DNA of 64,000 bases from Hoeflea_A sp965249925 (GCA_965249925.1 OZ252260.1:7316001-7380000), one strand, 5' to 3'. Counted from the first letter of the stretch, positions 17,775 through 27,976 are shown. Numbers and translations: made by a program. Notes: generated by a model from the letters alone, not told the origin.

Positions 17775-18335
17775 ATGCGGTCTATTTTGATCACCATACT
17801 CGCTTTTCTACTTGCGAGCTGCGGCCATGTACCCCTGACCTCGCTGCCCAAACTGCGCAACCTCGACATCATGACGGTGGATGCCGGTGCGCTCCGGGTC
17901 GCCGTCGTCATGCCGCAAGGATTGCGCGTGCGCGAAGGCAGCGCGGTGATCGTAGCCGGACTCAATCCGTCGGTCGCCGGCCCTTCGGTCGAGGAGACCT
18001 TTGTGCTGGAAGACGTATCGGCCACTGAAAACACCGGAGCGCTGCCACAGACTGCTCAGATATTTCGAATCTCCGAGTCCGACCTGCCGCGACTCGAAGC
18101 ATTTCGCACGACGGTTCGGCAACGCAGGAAGGAGCATCCGGATGACACCGGCGGTCAGCTGACCGTGACGTCCGGTGGATGCCGGACGGCCGCTTTGCCG
18201 GCTGGGCCGCTGCCCGTCGATACGCTGTTGCGCACCGAAAGGGATGGCGGGTATTTCGTCCTGACCCGCGGCGTAGATCTGCGTCGCCTAACGCGGAATG
18301 CCGATCTAACGACCCAGATTCCATTGTGCGACTGA
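17775..18335 (+). CDS. predicted lipoprotein, unknown function
   Basis: This is a 186-residue secreted protein with a lipoprotein signal: a hydrophobic start and the lipobox LASC, which places the lipidated Cys at residue 16. I do not recognise the mature domain. It is rich in charged residues and has two further cysteines (GGCRTA and the C-terminal PLCD) that could form a disulfide. AAGGA lies seven bases before the ATG. It is divergent from the DUF2975 operon and its stop lies six bases from that of the convergent mechanosensitive channel gene. Confidence 0.75.
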   Translation: MRSILITILAFLLASCGHVPLTSLPKLRNLDIMTVDAGALRVAVVMPQGLRVREGSAVIVAGLNPSVAGPSVEETFVLEDVSATENTGALPQTAQIFRISESDLPRLEAFRTTVRQRRKEHPDDTGGQLTVTSGGCRTAALPAGPLPVDTLLRTERDGGYFVLTRGVDLRRLTRNADLTTQIPLCD

Positions 18336-18341
18336 TCCGCA

Positions 18342-20816
18342 TCAGTCTGAATCGGGGGCGACGTAGCGCTTCGGTTTTGGAGTCCGCGGTGTCGACAATT
18401 TGAGGCCGTCGAGGGTTTCGGCAACCGATTCGTCGCTGTCCGAGGGTAGTTTGATGTGCAGGTCGCGCTGCGGGAACGGAATCTCGATCCCTTCTTGTTT
18501 GAACCGCTCAAAGATCTTTAACCGAAGATCGGTTCCGACGCTCAGACTGGACAGCACGTCCTGAAGATAGACGCGGAGTTCGAAATCCAACGACGAATCG
18601 CCGAAGCCCATAAAGATGATCCCCGGCGACGGGTCGCGTAGTACCAGGTCGTTCGAAAGACCGATCTCCTCCAGGAGCGCGATCACCCGCCGCGGGTCCG
18701 AGTCGTAGGACACACCGATGGCGATATCGACACGTCCCTGGCGGTTGCGGTGCGTCCAGTTGCCGACGGGAGAGTTGATCAGCTCGGAATTGGGCACCAT
18801 CACCGATTGCCGCTGAAACGTCTCGATCTCCGTGGCACGCACCGAAATATGCTTGACGAAACCCTGGGTCGATGAGGTGACGACCCAATCGCCGACCTTG
18901 AACGGCCGCTCCGCAAGCAGGATCAGACCGGAAACGAAATTGTTGACGATGTTCTGCAGACCGAAACCGATGCCGACGGACAACGCACCGGCGACAATAG
19001 CCAGGTTAGACAGGTTGAGGCCGGCCACGCTGAGCCCGATGACGGCTGCCAGGGCGACGCCGGCGTATCCGATGGCCGTGCGGATCGAATTGCGCAGGCC
19101 CGGCTCCAGACGGCCGCGCTGCATGACGTTCTCATCAATCCATCTCTGGAACCAGCGGGTGATGAAATAGCCGGCAGCGAACAGTAGTATGCCCAGCAGG
19201 ATCCCGGTCAGCGAGATGGTCACGTCACCGATGGTGATGGAACTAAGGCGTTCCTGAACCCAGTTTTGAATGTCTTCCGGATGAAAGCCCCAGGCCAGAA
19301 AAACCACTGGAATGCCTAATCCCAGGATGGCCAGATAGAGCAGCAGTCCCGAGAACAACCCGCACTGCTCCACCACCATTCGACTGAAGCCGAGACGGTC
19401 GGCAAGAAACTGGCCAAGTGCCGAACCGGCGAAAGGTTCCGGTTCGGAAACGGCTCTCGCCGCCAGGAAGCCAATATAGATGGTAACCAGCAGGGAGCCT
19501 ATGAGAACGATTTGGGTGGCAACAAACCGGGCCAATCCGACATAGCCGGCGAGCGACAGGACAATCAGCGCCAAGCCCAACACCTGCAGCAGAATTCTGA
19601 TGGTCGCCGGCCACGCCTTCCGCCCACCATCCTCGCTGACGAGCGGACGAACAAAAGACGTGACGATCAGAATGAATCCAATGATGACCGTCGCCAGGAA
19701 ACTCTGGACGACAATGAGAACAAACGGGGTCTCCAAGACATCGCTGATACTGGCGGCCAGGTAATCACCCGCATTGACGAACACCATCGCAAACACCAGC
19801 CACCAAAGCAGCTGAGCGCCGCGGTTGGACACGGGCACAAGTCGCCATTGCGGTTGTCCCGGTGACAGCACAGCGGTGGCCAGTCGGCTGACGAAGAACA
19901 CCATAAGAACGAAGTACACCATCGGCGCAAGCATCGCCGAAATGTCGCCGCGCAGCAGATTGAAACTGTTAAAAAAGAAGGCGGCGAGCGATACGAAAAC
20001 GCCGAGCGCGACCACCGGGAGCAGTGTCGACCAGAACGCCAGTGTGTGCCTCTCAAACGCACTCGGATTCTCATCTGCCGGATCATGCCTCAGTACACGG
20101 GATGCGAGATGACGCTCGCCATAGGCGAACAGCAACCCCAATGCCAGCGTCAACGCGACCGCCGCCACCAAAGCGCCGCGCTTGTATCGCCAAGTAAAGC
20201 TTGCCCATCCGGATACGCGCGTGCCGATTTGCTGCAGCTCGGGTACGATCTCAGCTCTGGCCTCGTTCCAGCTCTGCCAGGAAATATCGGCGCGCCCGAG
20301 CAGGGCTTCTCGGAACAGCGTACTCCGATAGTCGCTCACCGACCGGGCCAGGTCTTCGGCATCACGCGAAACAGCCGCGGCTGCGCCGATATCCGTGTTG
20401 ATCAGCGCCTTTTCATTGGCCAGTGATTGCCGTTCCGCAACCAGCCCGTCCGGTTCCGGCGGGTCATTTTCTCCCGGCGGTTCACCCAGCGCCTCCTCGC
20501 GCGTCGTGATGGCATCGAGCCTTGGTTGCAGATCCTGGCGGATCGTTTCCATCGCATCGATGATGTCATCCAGCTGCAGTTGGATGTCGACCAGCGACGC
20601 TTCGTCGAAACGGACAACCTCATCGCTTGCCTGCAGTTCCTTGACCGTGTTGCTGGCCGCCTCGACCGCTTCGCGCGCATCCTCTATCTGCTCGGTCGAT
20701 TCCAGTCTCGGCTGGTTTGCGTCAGTGGTCTGCGCCACCGAAAGCGCGGTCACAACCAGAACCAGCGCCGGGGCCAAAAGAACCAATGACAGCAGACGCA
20801 GGACGTCGGGTTTCAA
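18342..20816 (-). CDS. DUF3772-containing mechanosensitive ion channel (MscS family)
   Basis: This is an 824-residue protein: a signal peptide (~1-30), a periplasmic coiled region with the DUF3772 segment (~30-190), about ten membrane helices, and a C-terminal MscS pore and beta domain. The pore region has GALSVGIGFGLQNIVNNFVSG, split here by family convention, and the beta domain starts at RPFKVGDWV. It should open under membrane tension and release solutes on osmotic downshock. Translation starts at TTG 20816, supported by GAGGGG six bases upstream. Confidence 0.92.
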   Translation of the reverse strand: MKPDVLRLLSLVLLAPALVLVVTALSVAQTTDANQPRLESTEQIEDAREAVEAASNTVKELQASDEVVRFDEASLVDIQLQLDDIIDAMETIRQDLQPRLDAITTREEALGEPPGENDPPEPDGLVAERQSLANEKALINTDIGAAAAVSRDAEDLARSVSDYRSTLFREALLGRADISWQSWNEARAEIVPELQQIGTRVSGWASFTWRYKRGALVAAVALTLALGLLFAYGERHLASRVLRHDPADENPSAFERHTLAFWSTLLPVVALGVFVSLAAFFFNSFNLLRGDISAMLAPMVYFVLMVFFVSRLATAVLSPGQPQWRLVPVSNRGAQLLWWLVFAMVFVNAGDYLAASISDVLETPFVLIVVQSFLATVIIGFILIVTSFVRPLVSEDGGRKAWPATIRILLQVLGLALIVLSLAGYVGLARFVATQIVLIGSLLVTIYIGFLAARAVSEPEPFAGSALGQFLADRLGFSRMVVEQCGLFSGLLLYLAILGLGIPVVFLAWGFHPEDIQNWVQERLSSITIGDVTISLTGILLGILLFAAGYFITRWFQRWIDENVMQRGRLEPGLRNSIRTAIGYAGVALAAVIGLSVAGLNLSNLAIVAGALSVGIGFGLQNIVNNFVSGLILLAERPFKVGDWVVTSSTQGFVKHISVRATEIETFQRQSVMVPNSELINSPVGNWTHRNRQGRVDIAIGVSYDSDPRRVIALLEEIGLSNDLVLRDPSPGIIFMGFGDSSLDFELRVYLQDVLSSLSVGTDLRLKIFERFKQEGIEIPFPQRDLHIKLPSDSDESVAETLDGLKLSTPRTPKPKRYVAPDSD

Positions 20817-20986
20817 GTGAATCCCCTCGGGACTATTGTCGCACGGATATACAACGAACAGTGTAAACCTGTCAGCGATCGCTAGCCTACCCCTGTGGAT
20901 AGGTCAAACAGCGCGCAGACGCAAATAACGGCTTTTCGGTCAGTTGGTTGCCTCTCCCCGAGCCGTCAAGGTAATCTGTAAACCCG

Positions 20987-21481
20987 TTATTGAAGGTGTT
21001 TAATGAAGACGAAACTCGGGCCGTAGTCCGGATCGTCGTATTGCGTCAGGATTTCACAACCGGCTTTCCGAAATGCAGCATTTGCGCGATGGTTGTCGAC
21101 CGACGTGCAAAGCCCGGCAACGGGCGCCTCGGTCGTTTTGCGAAAATGGTCGAACAGCGCGTCCAATGCGCGCGGGCCAACTCCGATCCCGGCGCTGCTC
21201 GGCTCGCCGATCAGGATATCGATGTCGATAAATCCCTCAGGGATCCCTACCAGACCAACCGCGGCCAGGGCCTCTAACGACACCGTCTCCCATCGAACGT
21301 ATCCAACGGGCTTGCCGCCATGCACGATGAGCGCGTGGTTGTGCGCCGGCGTCGCGTCGAACATTGCCAGGCCATGCACCGGATCGCCCCACCACCTGGA
21401 TACGTGATCCGACTCTATCCAGCGTCGCACCAGCGCGCGGTGTTGTGTTGGAACAACGGGTTGCAGCGTGACCGACGGCAT
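20987..21481 (-). CDS. GNAT-family N-acetyltransferase, AAC(6')-like
   Basis: This is a 164-residue acetyltransferase. The opening (LVRRWIESDHVSRWWGDP) and the acetyl-CoA region (GPRALDALFDHF, then NHRANAAFRKAGCE) resemble AAC(6')/siderophore-type GNATs. Those act on aminoglycosides, hydroxamate side chains or protein termini. The substrate cannot be fixed from sequence, and a resistance role should not be assumed. It is a single gene with a 195-base divergent region shared with another GNAT gene. Confidence 0.85.
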   Translation of the reverse strand: MPSVTLQPVVPTQHRALVRRWIESDHVSRWWGDPVHGLAMFDATPAHNHALIVHGGKPVGYVRWETVSLEALAAVGLVGIPEGFIDIDILIGEPSSAGIGVGPRALDALFDHFRKTTEAPVAGLCTSVDNHRANAAFRKAGCEILTQYDDPDYGPSFVFIKHLQ

Positions 21482-21676
21482 TGTGTCCTATCCTGATCGC
21501 ATCCAAGGACAACGACAGCCGATTATCGGACTGTTTCGTCGCTTGGCATGGTATTTGACCTGGATCACAGGATGCCAGCCGGCAATGCGGGATCCAAGCT
21601 TCGGCTTTGTTGACGGGAATCTCCGATGATGCAAAAGCGCAGCCTGCACGGGAGGAATACGCTTAAGGACGCGACC

Positions 21677-22141
21677 ATGATTACGCTCATCCCGGTGACC
21701 CGATCCCTCCTGCCGTCGGTCCTGCGATTGCAGGTTGGCGAGACACAGCGCCACCTGGTCGCGGACGCCGCCACCACCATCGCCGAAGTCGCCTACGAGC
21801 CGGGTGCCGAGGCAATGGTTATCATCGCCCACGGCGAGGCCATTGGGTTGATCGCCCTTGTGGATCCCGCCCGCGCGATCGAACTGGACCCGGACGATCC
21901 GCCTGGAACGGCCGAATTGTGGCGCTTCATGATAGATGCCGGATATCAACGCAAAGGCTATGGAACAGCCGCTTTGATGGCGGCCAAGGACACTGCTGTC
22001 GGATGGGGATGCCGACACATGTCCCTATATGTCTCCACTGCCGAGGATTCGGCAAAACGGTTCTATCTGGCGCGCGGGTTCTCAGCAACAGGGCGACGCT
22101 TGGGCGAACAAACCCAGTTGCTTTGCTCGCTCTCGCCGTAG
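21677..22141 (+). CDS. GNAT-family N-acetyltransferase, diamine acetyltransferase-like
   Basis: This is a 154-residue acetyltransferase. Motif A is visible as FMIDAGYQRKGYGTAALMAA, with the acetyl-CoA phosphate loop Q-R-K-G-Y-G, followed by the SAKRFYLARGFSATGR segment. It most resembles the SpeG/BltD-like polyamine group, though antibiotic or amino-acid substrates remain possible. I chose ATG 21677 because AAGGA sits seven bases before it; the frame is open from 21626. Confidence 0.82.
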   Translation: MITLIPVTRSLLPSVLRLQVGETQRHLVADAATTIAEVAYEPGAEAMVIIAHGEAIGLIALVDPARAIELDPDDPPGTAELWRFMIDAGYQRKGYGTAALMAAKDTAVGWGCRHMSLYVSTAEDSAKRFYLARGFSATGRRLGEQTQLLCSLSP

Positions 22142-22180
22142 TCTCACCGTGCGGCATATCCCACACAGGTCGAAAAGGAT

Positions 22181-22747
22181 CTAGAAGCCAGAACCAGGTT
22201 GCGCCAAATAGGCTTCCTCCTCGACCGTCGATTCTCGGGCCAGAATGGCATTGCGATGCGGAAACCGATTGTATTTGGCAATCACCGCGCGATGCTGCTG
22301 TGCATAATCCGTGTACTCCTCGCTTTCCAGCCCGGAAACGAGTGCCACACAGCGGTCCTGGTCCTTCAGTTCCTCCGAATGCTGGAAAGGCATGTAAAAG
22401 AACAGTCGGCGCTCCCGATCGACGTCCCGGTCGAGGCCCGCTTCGACAGCGACATTTACCTCGTGCAGCGCGAGACAATCGGTGGCGAATGCAAGCGGTG
22501 TGCCGCGGTACATGTTGCGCGGGAACTGATCGAAAACGATGACCAGCGCCAGCGTGGTTTCAGCGGACTCCCGCCACTCTTTTGGAACTTGTCCGGCCAA
22601 GGCCAAGTGCGTCGCCCGAAACCGCCGGGTGATCTCGCGGTCAAGATCCTCGTTCTTTTTCCACCAGGCCTTCGGCTCGAGTTCCTCAAACCAGAAACGG
22701 ATGACATCACCGGGTCTAACGATTTCCGCACTGTCTTCTATCTGCAT
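22181..22747 (-). CDS. DUF924 family protein
   Basis: This is a 188-residue soluble protein with the DUF924 signatures: VIRFWFEELEPKAWW near the start, the central FDQFPRNMYRG motif, and FFYMPFQHSEEL. The fold is helical and TPR-like. No biochemical role is established. The ribosome site is weak. It lies convergently 39 bases from the GNAT gene. Confidence 0.9.
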   Translation of the reverse strand: MQIEDSAEIVRPGDVIRFWFEELEPKAWWKKNEDLDREITRRFRATHLALAGQVPKEWRESAETTLALVIVFDQFPRNMYRGTPLAFATDCLALHEVNVAVEAGLDRDVDRERRLFFYMPFQHSEELKDQDRCVALVSGLESEEYTDYAQQHRAVIAKYNRFPHRNAILARESTVEEEAYLAQPGSGF

Positions 22748-23171
22748 CTGTCGTATTCCGCATGGTTAGCGTCACGGCGTACCGAAGGTCATCGCAACAC
22801 AATAAACTGCGCATAGCGCAATATATTTACCATCGATATAAAACGTGATCACTGCGCGGATGACCACAGCATTTCGTGGACATTTGACCGGCGCCGAGAC
22901 CAAAAAAGGACAGAATGTGGCGTGCTTTTGGCGAATTGATGGCGAATCACTGACAATCGCGTGAGACGACAAACATATCCCGAGCGCCGAAAGCTATTCG
23001 ATAAGAGGTTGATATTTCTTGCAAAAAGATAGGCTGCTTGTCAGGCAGCCCGAGTCTAGGGAGGAAATCGAATCTGTATATCGTGTATATAAAACAAAGC
23101 TTACGCAAAACTTACGACAATGCAACAAATTCAGAAAATAACGTGTGTACAGCTGAAAAAGCCCAACCGGT
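22748..23171. other. 424-base intergenic region between DUF924 and mccA
   Basis: I see no gene here. It contains a minus-strand terminator-like hairpin (23023-23050). It also has an AT-rich stretch at 23075-23095 with an inverted TATAT/ATATA pair, and CTTACG repeated near 23100-23116. It should carry the promoter of the DUF924 gene and the 3' end of the leucine operon transcript. Confidence 0.6.
23023..23050 (-). terminator. Rho-independent terminator candidate after the leucine operon
   Basis: Read on the minus strand, GGCTGC and GCAGCC form a six-base stem around CTGACAA, followed by TATCTTTTT. It lies about 120 bases beyond the mccA stop, with nothing else between. Confidence 0.55.
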
Positions 23172-25178
23172 TCAACCCTCGGCGGGCTCCAGGGCAAGCA
23201 GCAAATCGCCGTCGCTGACCTGATCACCCTCGGCAACGGTGACTTCGGCGACCACTCCATCGCGCGGCGCTGCCAGAGACAGTTCCATTTTCATCGCTTC
23301 CATGATGACAAGCGTATTGCCCCCGGATACCGCCTGTCCGGGCTGCGCTGCGATCTGTTTGACCACGCCTGGCATCGGCGCGAACAGCTTGTCGGAGGTG
23401 GCGTCCGCCTCGTCGTCTTCACCGGACAGGTCCGGCAGGGAAAAGGTGTTGGCATGGCCGCCGCTGACGACAACGAGCTTGCTATCGGTGCGCACACACA
23501 GAAGGTCGAAGACTCTGCCATCGGTTTCGACCGTCATGACACCATCATGGGACCGCAAAAGATCGAGCGTAACCGGACCGAACACACCCGTTTCGGGTCG
23601 ATAGGCACTGACGGTCCAACGCGAAGCTGCGATACGGTGTACCGCCAATTCGAGCGTGCGTTCCCCTTCTTCCAGATGCACCACCCGTTTTGCCGGCAGC
23701 CAATGGGACCACAGGCCCAGAGTTGCGAACGGATCGGTCGCCGCTTGATCGGGCCGATCGAGCCCCAGCGTCGCCAGTGCGGCAGCCGCGACGATGATAT
23801 CGGAGGGCGCCGAGACGGCGTTCAGTTCAGGCAGCGCCCGCTCGATCAATCCGGTGTCGACGTCGCCGCGGGCAAAATCCGGCTGCCGGCAGAGAGCACG
23901 CAGGAAATCGACATTTGTCGTGGTGCCGACGGCAACCGTGTTGTCGAGTGCCGCCGTTATCCGCCCGAGCGCCGTTTCGCGGTCCGGACCGTGGGTGATG
24001 ATCTTGGCGATCATCGGATCGTAAAACGGCGTGATTTCATCGCCCTCGCGGACGCCGGAGTCGACCCGTGCCCCCTGATCCGGGAAGCGCAGATACGCCA
24101 ATCGCCCGGTTGCCGGCAGGAAGTTGCGTTTTGCGTCTTCGGCATAGACCCGCGCCTCGAAGGACCAGCCGTCGATGACCAGGTCTTCCTGGCGCAGCGG
24201 CAGAGCCTCGCCGGCGGCGACGCGCAGTTGCCATTCTACCAGATCGAGGCCCGTAATCATTTCGGTCACCGGATGCTCGACCTGCAGCCGCGTGTTCATT
24301 TCCATGAAGTAGAAACGGTCGGGTGACAGACCTTCGCTGCCGTCGACAATGAACTCCACTGTCCCGGCGCCGCTGTATCCGATGGCCTCGGCCGCGCGCA
24401 CGGCCGCCTCCCCCATGGCTTGCCGCATCTCCTGCGTCATCCCCGGTGCTGGCGCTTCCTCGATCACCTTCTGGTGGCGCCGCTGAAGCGAACAATCGCG
24501 TTCGAACAGATAGACCACGTTGCCGAAACCATCGCCGAACACCTGGATTTCGATATGCCGTGGCGAAGCGACGAATTTCTCGACCAGGACACGACCGTCG
24601 CCGAAGGACGATTCCGCCTCGCGCTTCGCGGCCGACAGGGCATCGCCGAATGCGCGCGGTGAGTCGACCTTTCGCATGCCTTTGCCGCCGCCGCCGGCGC
24701 GGGCTTTGATCAGCACCGGATAGCCGATTTCGCTGGCCTTGCCGGCAAGCACCACCAGGTCCTGTGTCTCACCATGGTATCCGGGAACCACCGGCACGCC
24801 GGCTTTTTCCATCAGGGTCTTGGCCGCATCCTTGAGGCCCATGGCCCGGATGGCGTCGGAGGAGGGCCCGATAAACGTCAGTCCGGCGCCTTCGACGGTA
24901 TCGACGAAATCCGGATTTTCCGAAAGGAACCCGTAACCCGGATGGATCGCATCCGCCGAAACGGCGGTTGCTGCAGCGATCAGCCGCTCGCCGTTCAGAT
25001 AGCTCTCGGTGACCGGCGCCGGTCCGATATGAACCGCTTCGTCCGCCATCTCGACATGCAGCGCATGACGATCGGCGTCGGAAAACACCGCAACCGTCTG
25101 AACGCCCATGCGGCGGGCTGTTTTGATGACCCGGCAGGCGATCTCTCCCCGGTTGGCGATGAGGATCCTGTTGAACAT
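23172..25178 (-). CDS. mccA: methylcrotonyl-CoA carboxylase, biotin-containing alpha subunit
   Basis: This is a 668-residue biotin-dependent carboxylase subunit. An N-terminal biotin carboxylase begins MFNRILIANRGEIACRV and has the ATP-grasp KARAGGGGKGM and FMEMNTRLQVEHPVTE segments. A linker follows, then a C-terminal biotin carrier domain with EAMKM (627-631, biotinyl Lys630). It carboxylates biotin with ATP and bicarbonate for transfer to 3-methylcrotonyl-CoA in leucine breakdown. Propionyl- or geranyl-CoA carboxylases look similar. The operon partner and the upstream isovaleryl-CoA dehydrogenase favour methylcrotonyl-CoA. It is the last gene of the operon. Confidence 0.93.
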   Translation of the reverse strand: MFNRILIANRGEIACRVIKTARRMGVQTVAVFSDADRHALHVEMADEAVHIGPAPVTESYLNGERLIAAATAVSADAIHPGYGFLSENPDFVDTVEGAGLTFIGPSSDAIRAMGLKDAAKTLMEKAGVPVVPGYHGETQDLVVLAGKASEIGYPVLIKARAGGGGKGMRKVDSPRAFGDALSAAKREAESSFGDGRVLVEKFVASPRHIEIQVFGDGFGNVVYLFERDCSLQRRHQKVIEEAPAPGMTQEMRQAMGEAAVRAAEAIGYSGAGTVEFIVDGSEGLSPDRFYFMEMNTRLQVEHPVTEMITGLDLVEWQLRVAAGEALPLRQEDLVIDGWSFEARVYAEDAKRNFLPATGRLAYLRFPDQGARVDSGVREGDEITPFYDPMIAKIITHGPDRETALGRITAALDNTVAVGTTTNVDFLRALCRQPDFARGDVDTGLIERALPELNAVSAPSDIIVAAAALATLGLDRPDQAATDPFATLGLWSHWLPAKRVVHLEEGERTLELAVHRIAASRWTVSAYRPETGVFGPVTLDLLRSHDGVMTVETDGRVFDLLCVRTDSKLVVVSGGHANTFSLPDLSGEDDEADATSDKLFAPMPGVVKQIAAQPGQAVSGGNTLVIMEAMKMELSLAAPRDGVVAEVTVAEGDQVSDGDLLLALEPAEG

Positions 25179-25187
25179 GACGCTGCC

Positions 25188-26795
25188 CTACATCCTGAAG
25201 AGGCCGAACCGCGTATCGGCGATCGGCGCGCTGAGCGATACGGCGAGCGACAGGGCCAGCACGTCGCGGGTCTTGGCCGGATCGATAATGCCGTCGTCCC
25301 AGAGCCGGGCGGAGGCATAGAGCGGGTGGCCCTGAGCCTCGAACTGATCGAGGATCGGCTGCTTGAAGGCCTGCTCCTCCTCGGCGCTCCAGCTTTGGCC
25401 CTGACGTTCCATGCCCTCGCGCTTCACGGTGGCCAGCACGCCGGCCGCCTGCTCCCCGCCCATAACCGACACGCGGCTGTTGGGCCAGGTCCACAAAAAC
25501 CGCGGACTGTAGGCGCGGCCGCACATGCCGTAGTTGCCGGCACCGAACGAACCGCCGACGAGAATGGTGATTTTCGGAACCTGGGTCGTGGCGACTGCCG
25601 TGACCATCTTCGCCCCGTCCTTGGCGATGCCGCCGGCCTCGTATTTACGCCCGACCATGAAGCCGGTGATGTTTTGCAGGAATATCAACGGAATCTTGCG
25701 TTGCGAGCACAGTTCGATGAAATGCGCGCCTTTCAACGCGCTTTCGGAAAACAGCACGCCATTGTTGCCGATGAGACCGACCGGCATGCCGTGAACATGG
25801 GCGAAGCCGCAGACGAGGGTGGTTCCGTAGCGAGCCTTGAATTCGTCGAACCGCGATCCGTCGACCAGCCGGGCGATAACTTCACGGATGTCGTAGGGTG
25901 TCTTGAGATCGGTCGGCACGACACCGGGAATCTCTGTCGGATCATATTGCGGCGGTTCGGGTGTCTGCAGGTCAGCGTGTGTGTGTTGGGAGATATTGAG
26001 ATGGGCAACGGCCTGCCGCGCCAGCCGCAAGGCGTGCGTGTCGTCGCGCGCCAGGTGATCGGCGACGCCTGACAGACGGGTATGCACATCGCCGCCGCCG
26101 AGTTCCTCGGCACTGACCACCTCGCCGATCGCCGCTTTGACGAGGGGCGGCCCACCGAGGAAGATCGTCCCCTGCTCCCGCACAATGATGGTTTCGTCGG
26201 ACATGGCCGGCATGTAGGCGCCACCGGCGGTACACGAACCCATGACGACAGCGACCTGCGGCAATCCTTCTGACGACATGTTGGCCTGGTTGTAAAAGAT
26301 TCGGCCAAAATGCTCGCGATCGGGAAACACCTCGTCCTGATTGGGCAGGTTGGCGCCGCCGCTATCGACGAGATAAATGCAGGGCAGCCGGTTCTGCGCA
26401 GCAATTTCCTGGGCGCGCAGATGCTTCTTGACGGTCATCGGATAGTAGGTTCCGCCCTTGATCGTCGCGTCGTTGCATACGATCATGACGTAGCGGCCGC
26501 AGACCCGGCCGATGCCCGTGATCAGTCCGGCCGACGAGATATCGCCGCCATACATGTCCCAGGCAGCGAACTGACCGATCTCCAGAAACGGCGAGTCGGA
26601 GTCCAGCAAGCGACGCACACGCTCACGCGGCAGCAGCTTGCCGCGCGACAGGTGCCGCTCTCGAGCGGCATCGCTGCCGCCCCTTTCAACGCGTTCGGCT
26701 GCTTGCCGGATCTCGCCGCTCAGGGCGTGCATATGCTCGACATTCGCCTTGAAGGCTTGCGACGCGGGGCTGATTTGCGAGGTCAGAACGGCCAT
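25188..26795 (-). CDS. mccB: methylcrotonyl-CoA carboxylase, carboxyltransferase beta subunit
   Basis: This is a 535-residue carboxyltransferase with paired crotonase-like domains. Visible segments include ARERHLSRGKLLPRERV near the start, FLQNITGFMVGRKYEAGGIA (family hallmark), and ILVGGSFGAGNYGMCGRAY for CoA and biotin binding. It moves the carboxyl group from biotin to 3-methylcrotonyl-CoA, giving 3-methylglutaconyl-CoA. Fifteen bases separate it from the dehydrogenase upstream and nine from mccA downstream. No hydratase gene lies between the two subunits, unlike several liu clusters. Confidence 0.95.
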   Translation of the reverse strand: MAVLTSQISPASQAFKANVEHMHALSGEIRQAAERVERGGSDAARERHLSRGKLLPRERVRRLLDSDSPFLEIGQFAAWDMYGGDISSAGLITGIGRVCGRYVMIVCNDATIKGGTYYPMTVKKHLRAQEIAAQNRLPCIYLVDSGGANLPNQDEVFPDREHFGRIFYNQANMSSEGLPQVAVVMGSCTAGGAYMPAMSDETIIVREQGTIFLGGPPLVKAAIGEVVSAEELGGGDVHTRLSGVADHLARDDTHALRLARQAVAHLNISQHTHADLQTPEPPQYDPTEIPGVVPTDLKTPYDIREVIARLVDGSRFDEFKARYGTTLVCGFAHVHGMPVGLIGNNGVLFSESALKGAHFIELCSQRKIPLIFLQNITGFMVGRKYEAGGIAKDGAKMVTAVATTQVPKITILVGGSFGAGNYGMCGRAYSPRFLWTWPNSRVSVMGGEQAAGVLATVKREGMERQGQSWSAEEEQAFKQPILDQFEAQGHPLYASARLWDDGIIDPAKTRDVLALSLAVSLSAPIADTRFGLFRM

Positions 26796-26810
26796 CTGCT
26801 CAGGGTCCGA

Positions 26811-27974
26811 TCAGGCCGTTTCGGCAAACATTTCGCGGCCGATCAGCATACGGCGGATTTCCGATGTGCCGGCACCGATTTCGTAGAGCTTGGCGTCGCG
26901 CAGCAGCCGACCCGTCGCATATTCGTTGATGTAGCCGTTGCCGCCAAGTGCCTGGATCGACTCTAGCGCCACCTGGGTTGCCTTTTCGGCCGCGTAGAGG
27001 ATGCAGCCGGCGGCGTCCTTGCGCGTCGTCTCGCCGCGATCGCAGGCGGCGGCCACCGCATAGACATAGGCGCGACAGGCATTCATCGTCGTGTACATGT
27101 CGGCGAGTTTGCCCTGCATCAACTGAAACTGCCCGATCGGCGTGTCGAACTGTTTGCGTTCGTGGACGTAGGGCACGACGATGTCCATCGCCGCCGCCAT
27201 GATTCCGACCGGACCGCCGGCAAGCACCACACGTTCGTAGTCCAATCCCGACATCAGAATGCGCACACCCTGCCCTTCCTCCCCCAGCACATTGTCATAG
27301 GGGACTTCGCAGTCTTCAAAGACCAGTTCACAGGTGTTGGAACCACGCATGCCGAGCTTGTCGAGTTTCTGGGCGGTGGAAAACCCGGCCATGGTTTTCT
27401 CGATCAGGAAAGCCGTGATGCCCCGCGGCCCGGCATCCGCATCGGTTTTGGCGTAGACAACCAGCGTATCCGCGTCAGGACCATTGGTGATCCACATCTT
27501 GTTGCCGTTCAGCACATATCGGTCGTTGCGCTTTTCCGCCCGTAGCCGCATCGACACCACATCCGAGCCGGATCCGGGTTCCGACATGGCCAACGCCCCG
27601 ACATTCTCGCCGGAGCACAGTTTCGGCAGATAGCGCTCCTTCTGGGCATCGTCGCCCCACCGATTGATCTGGTTGACGCACAGGTTGGAATGGGCGCCGT
27701 AGGATAGCCCAACCGAAGCCGAAGCCCGGGAAATCTCTTCCATCGCCACGCAATGGGCAAGATACCCCATGCCGGTGCCGCCGAAATCCGGGTCGGCGGT
27801 CATGCCAAGCAGACCCAGCGCTCCCATCTCCTGCCAAAGGTGGGGCGGAAACGCATTGCTCTGGTCGATCTCCTGAGCCAGCGGCGCGATCTCTTCCTGG
27901 GCGAAGCGACTGACCGTGTCCCGCAACTGATCGATCTCGTCGCCGAGACCGAAACTCATGCCGCTCATATACAT
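26811..27974 (-). CDS. ivd: isovaleryl-CoA dehydrogenase
   Basis: This is a ~387-residue acyl-CoA dehydrogenase. The catalytic base expected for isovaleryl-CoA dehydrogenases is present as Glu247 in LDYERVVLAGGP, a position characteristic of this subfamily. FAD contacts (AMSEPGSGSD and ITNG) and the C-terminal IQALGGNGYINEY are intact. It oxidises isovaleryl-CoA to 3-methylcrotonyl-CoA, with electrons passed to ETF. I chose ATG 27974: AAGGAG sits eight bases before it, whereas the TTG at 27980 is too close to the site. The start follows the tetR stop directly. Confidence 0.95.
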   Translation of the reverse strand: MYMSGMSFGLGDEIDQLRDTVSRFAQEEIAPLAQEIDQSNAFPPHLWQEMGALGLLGMTADPDFGGTGMGYLAHCVAMEEISRASASVGLSYGAHSNLCVNQINRWGDDAQKERYLPKLCSGENVGALAMSEPGSGSDVVSMRLRAEKRNDRYVLNGNKMWITNGPDADTLVVYAKTDADAGPRGITAFLIEKTMAGFSTAQKLDKLGMRGSNTCELVFEDCEVPYDNVLGEEGQGVRILMSGLDYERVVLAGGPVGIMAAAMDIVVPYVHERKQFDTPIGQFQLMQGKLADMYTTMNACRAYVYAVAAACDRGETTRKDAAGCILYAAEKATQVALESIQALGGNGYINEYATGRLLRDAKLYEIGAGTSEIRRMLIGREMFAETA

Positions 27975-27976
27975 CC

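Noticed and set aside
24774..26072. 432-codon plus-strand open frame opposite mccA/mccB
   Set aside because: No domain, and the opposite strand holds two certain genes.
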